A program made the translations under genes and the position numbers. Positions 26,891 to 40,000 of a stretch of DNA of 64,000 nucleotides are shown in pieces. The notes beneath the pieces were generated by a model. It was given only the letters and a program-made list of their open reading frames with translations, had not been told where the DNA came from and did not search any database. The stretch is from contig OX485807.1 in the NCBI GenBank assembly GCA_950295325.1, forward strand, positions 47,046,796 to 47,110,795, read 5' to 3'. This DNA is from Polytrichum commune (Eukaryota > Streptophyta > Polytrichopsida > Polytrichales > Polytrichaceae). Position 1 is the first letter of the stretch. Every line of letters starts with the position of its first letter.

Positions 26891-29800
26891 CTAAGCCTTC
26901 AAATACTTCTGGCTCCATAAGACACTGCCTCCTATCACATCACCTACAACGAATTGATCTCCTTCTGCATGTGGATGCATGAGAGGGGCATCACCTACTT
27001 GTACTTGTGTAACGTCAACCTTGTAGAACGAGTGGGGAATTGGCTTGAAATGAAATTTATCTACCCCCCACACACCACTAACAGTTCCAAATGCCACTAT
27101 CTGCCGCGGACTCTTGAAATTCATCAAGTGCACAACTTCGCCAATAGTAAACTGCCCCAGCCCAACATCCGCAACACGCAACATGTCAAGGGGCATGGAA
27201 ATTATGCAACAAAAACAAATTCAAGCTTTGGAACCTATACATCAATCAAATTGTAGTTGAGTACTTACCCGGTGCACATTGGGTCCTTCATTCAATGCGG
27301 CGTCAAGTGCTTTCACCGTCCTTGTTCGAAGCTCCTTCCCTTGATTTACCTGCACACAATCCAACATATGAAGCCCATTAGTGAATTCAATGTCAACATA
27401 GGCAAGGGGACATTGCAAAGTGTGAACCAGTAGTTCACAGCTCCCCTAACCTGACAACGGAGGATGTCCCGACAATATTGTGTCTGCAAGTTTCATCTTT
27501 GAGCTCCTCGTTGTCCTCCCACCCGCGTGTACATTTCGCGAATGATCCCCAATTGCCTGCTTGGTATTAGGCAACACACTACCATGTGTGTGAACATCAA
27601 GACTATCACCTAGGCCTTTCAGAATAGGCCACAAACCAAATCTCAGGTAATTGTTATCATCTGCAAGCTTTGTGATGTCCTCCACATAGAAGGGGGGCGG
27701 GATAATGACGTTCGCATCTCGATTGCAGTCCACCATAGCTCGGTGGTGGTCGATGATCACTGTGTTCCCCTCATTCCATTCTGGCCACATCCCCCACACT
27801 TTGGACAGTGGTTTTCTCCACTTTGACACCCCACTCTTCCCACTATCTGCCTCACATTCCTTTGCTGACCATATGAACACAGGTTTGTGGCTACCCAAGC
27901 CACTAAACTTCCGCAACATCGAGGCCACAACATCTTCCATGTTTGTTGTGCTCTTGATTCCCCAAAATGCAACTCTAAAATTTCTGAAGCACTTGTCTAT
28001 GAATTCAACAAGCCATGGCCTAAACACCATCCGTCGTGTCGAGGACCGCGTAGTCACACGGATAGATGTGTTAGGATTAGGCTCCGTCAATAGACTGCAA
28101 TCTAACAGCGTGCCATGGACATTAAAAATCAATAATTTTACTGGAACTTGGGTACCAATTCTCTCGATGTCACTGCTCACCTGCTCTCGTGGATGAGCCT
28201 CTTGACTGCCACTACCACCTACTCTGTTAGGGGAATGGTGAGGCTTTTTCCTCCTTGGTTTAGTAGGAGTGGCTCTCTTCCCTGGTGACAATGGCGGAGC
28301 CATGTCCACATTCCCACTTCGAATGCACCTACCTTCTCCATTGCCAGACCCTCCACTCCCACCCTCCACCGCCAATGCAATCGCAGTCCCACCATCAGCA
28401 CTTCCCTCTATCAAGGTAGCAATTCCTGCACCCTTTGCACAAACATCAACCCCATCCTCCCCATTACCACCTTGGCTAGGAGTAGGGTCCCCAACCGCTG
28501 CGCCTCCACCTTCCATGAGTGCACCTGCAAGGATCTCAACTACCTCTGTTCCACCTACCTTGCTAGCGCCTACCTCGCTAGCAAGCTCCGGGCTCCTACC
28601 ACCCCCCATCACACCCTCCCCATTCAACTTGGCCACATTAGTGGGAGCTTCAGACTCAATCACCTTAGTGACTGGGTTTAGGGTGGTGTCACCTGCACTA
28701 CCATCCCATGAATTCAACATGGGTTCTGAACTAGGCATATGGGAGTTAGTATATTGGGGTGTGGCTGACTTGGGCTTGCATACAGTCACTGGGTTCCCTA
28801 GTTTCTCCATCATGATGGTGAACATTGATGAAAGGTTATTGAGGACCACGGTGTTTTGTTGAGAAGTGTGCAAAACTTCGGATAACTGCTGCTTGAAGTC
28901 ATTTTGTTGGCTCTCAACTACACTCAACCGTGTTGACATCCTCCCAGAAACACCTTGCTGCACACATACCCACCAAAGAGGAGAAGGGTTTCAAAACAAC
29001 AGACTTCATGAAGACGTTGACCTCATGATGGCAGCATGGACCCAACATAAACACGGACATCACAGCAGTATGCTAGCGGCATTAATCCAATATAAACACA
29101 TGCAAAGATTGCTGTTCCTACATTACTAAGTGATAAACACATCGATCCACTGAAATATGTTAGTAAGATGTTGCAACATAAACCTTTTATGCCACCTAAT
29201 GTAAACCCAGAAAGTATGACTGTAAACTTACTACAAGAAAAGAGAGCAATATGACTGCGATGTTACTACATAAATCCAGCATTATGACTATGAACTTACT
29301 GCATGGCCCCAGGGAGTGACTCAACATGGAACCTTATGCTACTTTAATGGACAATGACTGCAAGTTTACTTCATAAACCCAAGCTCAAACCCAGCCTGCA
29401 CCCATCATTATTGCAGCAGTTCACAGTGGAATGCATCATGACAGATATTGCTCGAACACTTAAATCACTAAAATCACCCAAAAATTACTCTCACAAAAGT
29501 CCAACATAAACACAGCGATGCACTGAAATATGTTAGTAAGATGTTGCAACATAAACCTAGGCTGAGCATGCCACCTAATGGAAACCCACCAAGTATGACT
29601 GTATGCTTACTACAAGAAGAGAGCAATATGACTGCGACGTGAGTACATAAAGCCAACATTATGACCAACCACTTACTGCATGGCCCCAGCAAGTGACTCA
29701 ACATGGAACCCTTGCAGGTGATCTACATGAACCCAAGACAGCAAACTTAGTTGAATAGAGCCTCATTACTTACAGATGTACAAGCTCCAGTCTGCTCAGA

Positions 29801-32800
29801 CTCTTGTAGCTCTTCCGCGATTTCAGTAATCCCTGGGCTCCTTTGCCTCTTTTTTCGCTGTCATAGCAATGCAGCGGAGCACCATTAGTTCAATTATGAT
29901 ATAATAAACATGTGAAATGGCTTACAAGATATGGAGTTTCTGCATTACTTACCAATTGAGCTTATTTTCCAGCCTTTCCAGTCCTCCCAACATTCGACAT
30001 GTTCTTCACTTGCTGCCTTGCTTTCGCCATCAACTGCGCCTTTTGTTCTGTCTCGGGCGCCGACCAATATTCACATAAACGTGCCCATTGATCCGGTTCA
30101 ATGAAAACCGGGCATTGTTTTTTGCCGAACATAAACCAACCTTTCATTTTGGCCCTCTCAGTTTTCATTTGTCTTTTGACTGCATCTTTGAAGCCACCAT
30201 CTGATAGCCTATGTCCCAAGTACTCAAACTCATTGTCTATGGCAGACCTCAGCTTCTCCACGGAGCTAGGATGCTGGAACTTCCACTTTAGCACGCTTAC
30301 ATCCAAAATACGAGGAACGAGGCTGCGGAGCGCCTCATCAAAGGCATTTTTGCCTTCACAGCCGCCATCTATGCCACCACCGGCTTTCACTCTCAGTGTG
30401 TAAGGTTTTTGGCCTCCAGAGCGCCGCAAGTCCACATTTGATTCTGCCTCCTTCCTATTGGCTCTCCGTGTCGCTCTTGCTTCACTCTCTGCCTTTACCT
30501 TAGACTGGTTTTCAAGGTGTTCCGGCAGTTCGGGCGGGGGAATCCAGTGGCTAGGGTATGGTTGGCCCCATGGCCCCAGATGGCTAGGGTATGGTGGGCC
30601 CCATGGGCCCATGCCCCCATGTTGCTGTTGCATCCACGGAGGCTGCATCCAATTGGGGGGCCATTGATTCTGAGGTTCCCTTGATCCCTTGTTTCCTTGT
30701 TTCGCTGCAACCTAACCACAACCACAACAAAGGCTTTGTTAAGGGTATATAATTGTGTATATAATGGTTGAATCTAAAATATGGCTTTAGGCACTTAGCT
30801 CTAGACACAGAAAACTGCATACGTAGTTCACAAGTAGGGTAAAAGTAGTATGGCGGAAGTCAGATTGGGTATACTAATACTACAAACTTATTGCAGAGCA
30901 ACTGCAAAATAACTGCAAACTAACTGCAAACTAACTGCATAATTACTGCAATCTAACTGCAATCTAACTGCAAACTAACTGCAAAATTACTGCAACAGTA
31001 GTGCAGACCCTTAACACGTACCTTTTTCTGTGGAGACTTCAAAATTTGTCTAGCTCGTTTTCGCTTTGTAGCACTGGAGCCAGCCAAACCATGAGTGCCT
31101 TCGTGTACAGACTCGGAGTCCTCAGAGCAGTCTGCACCATGGAAAAAAAATGAGGGGTTAACTACAATGCTTGGGAATCCGAGGAACCATTCCTGAATCA
31201 AACTTTGGGCCAGGTATGCGTTCACTTCAATTATTTATCCTACAGGTTTACAGTGGGAGTTACTCCGATCTGACATTAGGGAAAAAAAGCCCAAGAAGCG
31301 AGCAGGAGAAGAAAAAGATGGGGGGATGAAATCTGCAAAGCCATGAGTAACCGGTTGGACTTGCAAACACACTGATCTCAACATATTATGCATCAAATCG
31401 AACCCAAACACACCCCCAACCTCAAGAACCGAAATTTAACAGGTGTTGTTTCTTCTAGAAAAACAATTAGTCCAACCTATGATGTGGGAGAACCAGCAGT
31501 TAATTATGGATGAACCGAAGGATGTCTACAGCTTTCCCAATGTGTTGTAGTTTGGCAACCCCATACTCCAAATCTAGATTATGATAGTACATCACCTAAA
31601 TAACCACAGGAATTGGCTTAGGTATAGTTCAAATAAGACAAGTGTTCGCTTCTGTTTGATGACAGTTTTCTGAAGTATTGACACTTAATTCTCCAGATTA
31701 TGAAGCAACATAAAACTTGCATAATGATGAATGAGTGCCCTCAGATGTATTACACTAATAAGGCAAACCCCTAACCACTAATAAAATGGAAATAGAATAT
31801 AGGCAAGGTTTAAACGCAGCAAAAGCCAACCCAACGTTTTTTTCTTCCTAAAATGGATTCATAAAGTCAAGTGTTGCAATCTACATCTAAAACAGATTAG
31901 ACACCAGCAACAGAGGGTCCACGAAACAATTACTCTTTCATTTTGATCACCCTAGAGAAGAACCCTGTGAGGTATGCATCAACTCCGTACAGACACAGAG
32001 CTTGGAAGTCGAGACTCTTTTGAGGGCAGCTCATCCGAAACAGGCTCACTTGTTTTGGATTCCATTACAGACACTACAAAAAGCTGGGGACACAAGCAGA
32101 GAGTTCGAAATTCATGTCTTTTAATCTGAAATATACCGAAAATGTTCTTTAAACCGAGCAATGAAGCAAGTGACCGCAAGTAAGCAAGGAAGCAAGTATG
32201 CAAGCAAGCAAGTATGGAAGCACGCAAGTAAGCATGCAAGCAGGTAAGAAACCAAGTGTGCACACGACTAGTATCAAGGGAACCCTTCAACAAAGACTAA
32301 ACCCTAGACTTTGGATTAAACCCTAGACTTTGGATTAAACCCTAGACCAGTATGCATACGAAGTAAGTAAGTAAACAAGTAAGCAAGCAAGTGAGCATTC
32401 AAGTAAGCAAGCTAGTAAGTAAGCAAGCAGGCAAGTAAGATGACAACCCCAACATAACCCTAAACCCCAACAAAATCCACGCCAAGGCAAGAGAGATGGA
32501 GTGAGAGACTTACCTGGGACGTACTCGTCCTCGGTCTTGGACTCGTCCGCTTCCTCGGCGCGCGGCATTTCGGACTGGCCACCCCCCTGCGAGTTTTTTG
32601 CAACACAAGTCCTGTTGCTCCTGCGCGGGGGTTTGAGTGGGTTTGGAGCGGGTTCGCGGCGTACTTTGGGGTGCTGTGCGTCGCAGCAATCACGCCTGCC
32701 ACCCAACAAAATGCTTTAACCGATGTACACTAAACCCTACCGATCCACACAGTGGGATGCACACCGGACGTCTTCAGGCGAGCAAGTGCGCGGAGAGAAC

Positions 32801-33673
32801 TCACAGGGTTGGAGACTGACGTGAGTTCTGGGCGTTCTCGACGTGTGGGAGAGAGACCCAGTCTCAACCGTCCACGTGTGATGGCCCTACCCATCACACG
32901 TCAGCAGGGACCTCAAACCCATCAGACGTGGCTCTGAACAATTACTAAAATTCAACTTAATGGACCAAATCACTAAAAAATAACTCTCAGCAAGTCAGCA
33001 GTAAGTTTGTGTTATTTTGACCGCACTGCGACTATGTACGTACGTAAAGGGCATGATGGCGTGAATTTGAATAGTTAACCTAGATACTATAACAGTTCGG
33101 CACCAGTTCTATGTGAGTCCGAGACAACAAAGGCTACGGATGCTGGAGGAAAAAAACACTTCGTGTATAGCGGCAAACCCGGTGCTGAGAGGATGCTAGG
33201 TCGGGGAGGCAAATGTACTCTTATGCAGGAAGCCTTCAAGAGTTTACATCAGTGAGCACTAGTAAGTAAGCAACAGTTGGCAGAAGAGAGCTGATGTGCG
33301 CTCATGTTACCATTTTACTCTACAACCGAAGGATGACCGACTCTGCCCAAAAAGTTACCGAACTCTACTGTTCAGTATCCTGCTTTGTTGCTGCAGTACT
33401 TGCTCAACCCCAAATACAAAATGAACTACCATAAAGAAAGTAAAGGACTTACAGTGCTGTGGCTGCAGTCTGCACTGGCTTCAGAAACTCCTGTAATGCG
33501 GCTACACGTCTGTCGCGGGCGAGCTCGTAGTCTCCTTTGAGAGCGGCATCAGCTTGGACTACGCCAAAGGTATGACTACTCTCCCCCCTGTTTGCTCCTT
33601 CATTGTTACGTGTTTTTAAAGGGGACTGCACAGAATTCAAGCTGTGCTCCGGAACATCCCCTGAACCACCCAT
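26891..33673 (-). CDS. CACTA accessory protein (Ptta/En/Spm, TNPA/TNP1-like) fused to an FCP1-like HAD domain
   Basis: Likely the second CACTA protein, which binds subterminal repeats. Phase-consistent exons: 33673-33453, 32695-32514, 32073-32050 (24 nt), 31131-31022, 30711-29953, 29857-29774, 28957-27451, then about 27355-27271 and a final exon ending at 26891; the last two junctions are uncertain. Exon 1 starts at a real ATG. Exon 5 holds the Ptta/En/Spm (Transposase_24) region (MKGWFMFGKKQCPVF, WARLCEYWSAPE, QQVKNMSN). Exon 7 begins with a coiled-coil-prone segment, then a Gly/Pro-rich linker, then an FCP1/NIF-like HAD domain at about 28141-27550 (FNVHGTLLD, FRPWLVEFID, NTVIIDHHRAMV). The last exon matches the conserved tail of this family (QIVAFGTVSGV, GGSVLW). 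Two oddities: HAD catalytic Asp residues are replaced (N-x-H in motif I), implying an inactive phosphatase fold, and a single in-frame TAA at 29962-29964 interrupts exon 5. Confidence 0.72.
29137..29712. repeat. ~200-bp direct duplication in intron 6 of the CACTA accessory gene
   Basis: Segments at about 29137-29333 and 29512-29712 are collinear (GAAATATGTTAGTAAGATG, ATGACTG, CTTACTGCATGGCCCCAG). They include ATGACT motifs of the subterminal-repeat type. Confidence 0.65.
30896..31005. repeat. 11-bp minisatellite, ten units
   Basis: Ten consecutive 11-bp units of the form AACTAACTGCA (each ending CTGCA, one GTGCA), in the intron between exons 4 and 5 of the CACTA accessory gene. Confidence 0.85.
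32150..32440. repeat. AAGC/AAGT tetranucleotide-rich tract with telomere-like triplet
   Basis: Two stretches of AAGC/AAGT/AAGTAAGC repeats (about 32165-32250 and 32355-32435) surround three copies of an 18-bp unit, TAAACCCTAGACTTTGGA (about 32296-32345), which contains the plant telomere-like AAACCCTA. All lie in intron 2 of the CACTA accessory gene. Confidence 0.7.
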
Positions 33674-35069
33674 GGAGTTGTTGAATGCTCGCTTCCCCTG
33701 ACACTACCCTCGCTCTGATTCCACGGCCCCTCTCAATCTGCAACACCCTCTCAAATTTTTTACCCTTTCAATCTTGTTACCCTCTCAAGTTTTTTACCGC
33801 GGCCCCCAACAGATTCTTAACGCCTCCCCCAACAGATTTTTACCGCGGCCCCCAACAGATTATCACCTCGGCGCTCAGCTTGTTATTGCTTCGGCAGTCA
33901 CCCAATTCCCCGGCTCTCTCCTACCCGCTACCATCTGACGCTCCTGTGTCTACCACCCCACCTCCCTAAACAATACATACACAATACGGCCGGATTTGAT
34001 CGCCGAATGGTCACGGGTTCAGAAACCTTGTTTATGTCGTTTCTATCTGAGGCGTACCTAGACTATGTTGTAGCATTAGGGATTAGGGTCCATTTCAACG
34101 GCACTAAAAACCCTAGCATATACGCCAACGACTATGGAATGACTGTATTCGTGTCCACGTAAGAAAAAAATATGACTGTGGTATTACTATATTTTGGTCC
34201 ACCTAAACACTAAAATGACTTTGGAATGACTGCATTTCTGTACACGTGGGACACAAAACAAGTAAACAACAACTTCAGCTCAAGACAGGAAGGAGTATGT
34301 TACAACTTCATTCTTACTCTGGAACTTCATTATTACTCTGGAACCCTGGTATGAAGCTGTGTGAGCAATCTTGTATTTGAGCTAAACCCTAGTACGAAAT
34401 CTCAAGTTTAGGGCCACTGAAAGGTCATGGATCTCATATCTCAAAATACGAGTGACCAGAATATCATGTTAAGTCAGTGTTGATGCATGCACTTGAGGGT
34501 TTAGTATGTTTTCAACGCTAACCGAACATCTAATTTCCAGCCTTTTAAGTCTAGTTTCTATCAAACGTAGAAACAAAAGATTGTAAGGTGCAAGTGGATG
34601 CCTCATAGTTATTCAAAGAGTCCTAACCTGGGATATTGCTTTTTTAAAATTGAAGATACACGCAGTTACACAGTTCGATGCTTTGAAGAAGGTGGGAATC
34701 GCTACGTGGTATTTAAACATTCATCATGTGCATCTACTTTTTTGCAAAATTGAAGAAACACAGTCATAACATTATTAAGCTTCAGAAATTGTTCACGGGG
34801 GATTGAAGAATGAAAGGCACCGCGATGCAGGTCATGTTAGAGAATATTGTGAAATTCTAGGGTCTAATCGGAGAAGTTGTGAAGGCTTTTTAAGTCTTAT
34901 CCTAAGCCCTTAAATAACGGGGTGAGGAACAATAGGAGCTTGTTACTTGACTTTGAAGAGACAAATTGAAACTCTTCTTTGCTTCTTGGACCAAGGGTCC
35001 TTTGTTCATTGTGCTGATAAAATGAAGGGAAAGGTAAAATATCTCAAGTATTGAAACTGTACTTGACAG
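33674..35069. other. promoter-side region between accessory gene and captured host exons
   Basis: Upstream of the minus-strand ATG at 33673 there are direct repeats of TTTTTACCGCGGCCCCCAAC (33791-33862), which may be part of the promoter or 5' leader. At 34137-34325 there is a repeat (ACACGTGGGACACAAAA, GGAAGGAGT) with a relative at 36712-36860; the two bracket the captured host exons. Confidence 0.5.
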
Positions 35070-35695
35070 ATTCTTTGACATAGTGGTGGGGCGAAGACTA
35101 TTTATGTGGCGTTGCAAGCCAGGTGAGAGCTCTATATCATCATATGTGTCTGCAATAACCTCCTCAGAACAGAGGAAATGGCATGATAGCAGCACTAAGT
35201 ATGCACTGCCTTCTGCATGGGTGGCTGTTGGTTTCAATTCTGGGGAGTGTCGACTGCTGGACTACAGAAGTGGAAATCTGGTGGTAAACTGGCGTGCCCA
35301 TGATGCCTCCATCACCAAGGTACTCCTTCATAATTCCAAAACCATAGGTGCTATGATAGCTCACGTCAAATCCAAGGAGCTTCGTCAGCATCTAAGATTG
35401 AGCGATAATGTACAGTATGTTCTATATAGAATCCTTTAAAGTATGTGGTGCAAAAAGATTGTTATATTTCAGTCATGGGGCTCACAGGGAGTTAAAGTGA
35501 TTCTGCACCCTTGTCATTAATCACTGAAGCACTAGATACACTTATATTCTTCATTTCAGTTGAGTTGCAGCAGACTGTTTTGGTTGCTTTGAAATGACTT
35601 CTCCAATTTGTGGGTATGCAGCTGGATGTGCTGGATGAAAATTATTTGGTGTCCAGCTCTATTGACAGGACACTCAGCCTTTGGGACCTACAAAG
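35070..35695 (+). pseudogene. captured WD40-repeat gene fragment (two exons)
   Basis: Two exons with intact splice sites sit inside the CACTA element. Exon 35070-35319 is preceded by TTGACAG and ends ACCAAG|GTACTC; exon 35622-35695 follows GTATGCAG and ends CAAAG|GTACC. They join in phase 0 and encode WD40-type strands: WVAVGFNSGECRLLDYRSG, then NWRAHDASITK, then SSSIDRTLSLWDLQ. The pattern resembles the C-terminal WD40 region of plant BEACH/WD40 proteins (GFS12-like), but that identity is tentative. There is no start codon, no other repeats and no stop in proper context, so it is a fragment of a larger host gene taken up as genomic DNA with its intron. Function in the transposon: none demonstrable; it may form chimeric transcripts. 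Confidence 0.7.
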
Positions 35696-36376
35696 GTACC
35701 ATCCTCTGCAATTGCCTTATCTTGTCTACGGCCAGGGTTTCAGGGTTCGCAGGTTTAGGGTTCCTACTAAACCCATGTTTTCCAACTGCCCTTTTGACAT
35801 TTTGAGGTCAATACAGGAAGTGGTGTGCACATCTACAAATTCACACTATGTCAGCTTGAATTATTTTAATGATCACAAAGGATTAATGAGTCAGAAGTTG
35901 GTGGTATTATATTTTGGACAAGCATCTCAGAAGCTTCTTGCAGCCGAGATTGTTGGCACCATGTTGCATATGTGTGTTCTTGCAGATCCATGGTTTCAGT
36001 GTTGACGTTGCATGAGTTTGAGATATTGGCTTGAAAATCTCTATGTGGTTTTAGTATTGGTGAACACTTTGAGTGGGTGTGGACAAATCGGCTTGCAACT
36101 AATCTCCCCCAAGGACATGCCTTTAGGTTTTCACATGGCTGGGTAAAATATTGTTTTTGACTCGAACACTCTCACTATCATTGGGTGAACTATAGAGTGG
36201 TAAGGTGCACCAAAACAAATGCCAGGCAGTTCACCCATCTGAGTCCTATTTCAGCCTTAGAGTTCTTAACTTTAGATTTTCATGGGATGGATAAGAGGTT
36301 AAAGCACCTTGCACATCATGTATATCTATTACATGGGGTTGGGAAATGAGTTTGCTGAAATTTGGTGTCTGTGCAG

Positions 36377-36646
36377 GTGACTTCTAGAAAAGATCAAGGA
36401 CAGTACTGGTTTGACAAGAGTCGCCCTTACCAATTCGTCCCTATGAAGGCTTTTGCGGAAGCATATCCTAAGTTTCACGTGGGAGAGCGACTCAGTGAAG
36501 AGCTTGCCACTCCCTTTGACAAATTGAAAAGCCACCCGGCTGCTCTTCTGAGTGAGCGCTATGCTCTGAGTAACTGGGAATTCACATTCTGCGAGACCAG
36601 TAGGGCCCTTATCTTGTCTTCAACCTATTCCCTTCAAAGTGCGTAA
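36377..36646 (+). pseudogene. captured PDR-type ABCG transporter exon
   Basis: Begins directly after an acceptor-like CTGTGCAG and reads VTSRKDQGQYWF, YQFVPMKAFAEAYPKFHVG, ELATPFDKLKSHPAAL. This is the strongly conserved segment at the end of the first nucleotide-binding half of pleiotropic-drug-resistance (ABCG full-size) transporters, where VTSRKDQ..YW and PFDKSKSHPAAL are family signatures. The frame runs to a TAA at 36644-36646, but the family match fades after about 36590 (SNWEF), so the true exon end is lost or altered. No membrane-spanning part is present. It is a host exon fragment carried by the CACTA element, not a working transporter. Confidence 0.78.
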
Positions 36647-36711
36647 GAGACCGGAACATCCCTTCCAGTTGCTCACTAATGGTAACATGCATGTTTGAAA
36701 TAGGCATGTTT

Positions 36712-36860
36712 GGAATGACTATATTGTGTTCAGCCCTAAACCCTAAAATGACTTAGGAATTACTTTATAGTATGGACACGTGGGACACAAAAAGAGTAAA
36801 CAAGAACTATATGTCAGGAGAGGAAGGAGTTTGTTGCAACTACATTATTACTGTGGAACT
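36712..36860. repeat. direct repeat bracketing the captured host fragments
   Basis: About 36742-36856 matches 34212-34320 in the same orientation (TAAAATGACTT, ACACGTGGGACACAAAA, GGAAGGAGT, ATTACT.TGGAAC). A more diverged third copy lies in TNPD intron 1 (about 38985-39115). Confidence 0.65.
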
Positions 36861-37048
36861 CAATTAGGATGTGAGAACACACACATTGCACTGTAAACAC
36901 TCCACACACAGAGCACTGTAAACAGCTGCGGAATCCACTTACCCGTGAAATAAGTGAAACCTACAGTGCACTTAGGTAGGTATGAATTTGGATTATCAGG
37001 CATTTGGTCAATAGCATATCACGTACACTATCCTAACACTCAGTGTTG

Positions 37049-40000
37049 ATGGCTGGCAATGGAAATTGTGTATGTGCTTCGGAACTTAGAATGGAGCAAA
37101 GGAGACTACCTGTTCGCGATAAGAGGAGGCAACAGCTGCGAGATGATAGGCTATGGAAGAGGGAGCAGCAGAGGGCAATATTCTACAACCTGAAACGCAT
37201 ACGTTGTCCATGTTCCAAGTGCAAGGGCCGTGTGCAGTGCTCACTGGAGAAGGTGAAGGAGCACCTCATCCAATATGGCAGAGAACCCACTTTTAGACTA
37301 TGGAGAGGCCCAGGTGACAGGGATTCGTCTGATGAGGAATGGGAGGAAGAGCTGAAGTCAACGCGCGTGACACATGAAGATGGGAGAATGGACGTTGGCA
37401 TCGAAGTGCGTTCAATGGTGGAGGATGTATTCCAGGAAAATGACCAGCCACAACGTCCTCTGGAAGAAACAATGGAGGACATCGTAATGGACGCATTTAC
37501 TGTGGTTGATGGCCTACAAGAGGGTGCATGTGACTCGGGTGATTCAGACGATGAGGAACCCATGGGAGACCTAGGCAATGAGGATGACAAAGAGGATGCA
37601 CCACATGAATTGGAGGAGGCAATCCAGGAACTATACGATGGAGCTAAGTCATCGGTTTTAGCGGCCACGATTTTGATCATGACCTTGTGCACAATCCACG
37701 GAGTCAGCAACAAATTCGCCGATCAAGTATTCGCTCTTTTCCGCCTACACCTTCTTCCTGGGGATAACAGACTACCCAAGAATTACCATGCGGCAAAATC
37801 ATTGATTCGACGGTTGGGGCTAAATTACAAGACTATTCACGCATGTGTGGGCGGTTGTGTGTTGTTTAGAGGACCTCTTGAAAATGTTGTCCGTTGTCCT
37901 AAGTGCAATGCTCCACGGTATAAAGACGAGGGCCAACATAAAAGACCTTGGAAAGTCCTTAGACATTTCCCTTTGATTCCTAGACTAAAACGCATGTTTC
38001 GAACACCGGTCATATCGGAACTCATGACATGGCATTCAAAAAACAGGAGCTCGGATGGGATGGTTAGACATCCATGTGATTCCAAGGCATGGAACCATGT
38101 GCATGACAATGTGGATGCCACATTTGGACAGGACCCCCGAAATGTACACATGGGACTTGCAGCTGATGGTGTTAATCCTTTCAAGCTTCAACGCTCTACT
38201 TGGTCAACATGGCCAGTGATGTTGCTTAACTATAACATTCCACCGTGGCTGACAACCAAGAAATTTTTTATCATGCTAGCCCTGCTTATTCCTGGAAAAC
38301 AATCTGTTACTGGCCAATTTTTTGACGTGTATTTGGCCCCTCTAGTTGAAGAATTGCAACAGTTATGGAGAGGGGTGTTAGCTTATGACATCTCGAAAGA
38401 GGTTGGGTTTCGGACTTTCAATTTGAGGGCAATACTTTTGTGGACAATCCATGATTTTCCAGGGTATGGAACAGTAGCAGGCGTTGCACACCAAGGCTAT
38501 GTTGCATGCCCAGTTTGTGGGCCAGATTTTAGGGGGGAACATTCCATTGAGCTTGGGAAACAGACTTACACGGACACAAGAAGATGGCTTCCACCTGATG
38601 ACCCATGGAGATCTAGTAGAATGAAGGATCACTTTAACGGCCGCGCGGAAGAACGAGGACCTCCTAGAGTCGTCACAGCAGAAGAGCAAGAACTAAGGGG
38701 TTTGCAATACCAGGATTGGCTCAGAAAGGGGAACAGAGAAGGCAGTGACGGAGATCCATCAAAAATACATGGAGTGAAGAGGAGAAGCATTCTGAACGAT
38801 TTGCCATACTGGAAGGTATTGTCTGACGCATTTTTTTTTGAATTATCTGCACCCTAAACCAGCAAGTACTGCAATGCAAGCCCAGAGACGCACTTGAATC
38901 CATATTGTCGCAGAATGTTCCCGGTTCAGAGTCCACTGCATCCATTGATGTTTACGCTGTACTTTACAATGATGTAATGTTAGGATCTTGAAAATGACTG
39001 TGGAGTGACTGTATTTATGTCCACCTGGACCCTTAAACGACTAAGAAATGACTACCTTTTTGTGCACGTTGTCAACAGAATGACAAAACTTCAACTACAA
39101 CTGAAGAGTGTATGTTTTGACTGCAATTTCAATCTCTTAAACTTAAATGTTTGTGGTGTTTATCTAAACCAGGACCTCCTTATTCGATACACACTGGATG
39201 TTATGCATTGCGAACAAAATCTGTCGAAGAACATACTGAAGACTGTTACGGGGCATAAGGACACTGTGAAAGTTAGACGCGATCTGCAACGTAGGGGAAT
39301 CAGGAGACACCTTTGGCTAACCAACAACCCAAAAAAAGCTGGAAAAATGTTAAAACCTGCAGCCCCTTATGTACTGACTAGCGAGGAGTTTGACATATTT
39401 GCCAACACTATTGAGTCTCTGAAAGCACCTGCAGGCCACATATCCAACATGGCTCAATACATACGGAAGAAGAACTTTGGGGGATTGAAGTCGCATGATT
39501 ACCATGTACTCATGCATCAAATCTTACCGTTAGGCTTAAGGGGTTTGTTGTCACCAGGACCTAGAATGGCAGTGATGAGGATCTCGAAGGTATTTCGGAG
39601 AATTTGTAGCAAAGTGTGGAATCCAATTGAGTTTCAGGGGCTTCGACTTGACGTTGCTCGGAGCATGGCACTCTTAGAGATGCACTTCCCTCCGTCGTTT
39701 TTTGATATTATGACTCACTTGGTGTATCACCTTGTGGAGGAACTGGATTTGTGTGGACCTGTTTCTACAAGATGGATGTACCCTGTTGAGAGGTACATGA
39801 AAACATTGAAACACTATGTGCGGAACATGGCAAGACCAGAGGCCTCCATGGCAGAGGGATATGTGAAGGATGAATGCCTTGGGTTCATCACCGAATACCT
39901 GCAGAGGTTTGAGGTTGTCGACCGACGAGTGTGGGACGCAGATGAAGAATACGGAGATGCAGAGGAGGTTCTGGAGGGGGCAGGCTCAAGTTATGTCATG

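Noticed and set aside
27705-28862. Plus-strand frames opposite the CACTA accessory exon 7
   Set aside because: Shadows of the minus-strand coding sequence, which has phase-consistent exons and recognisable domains.
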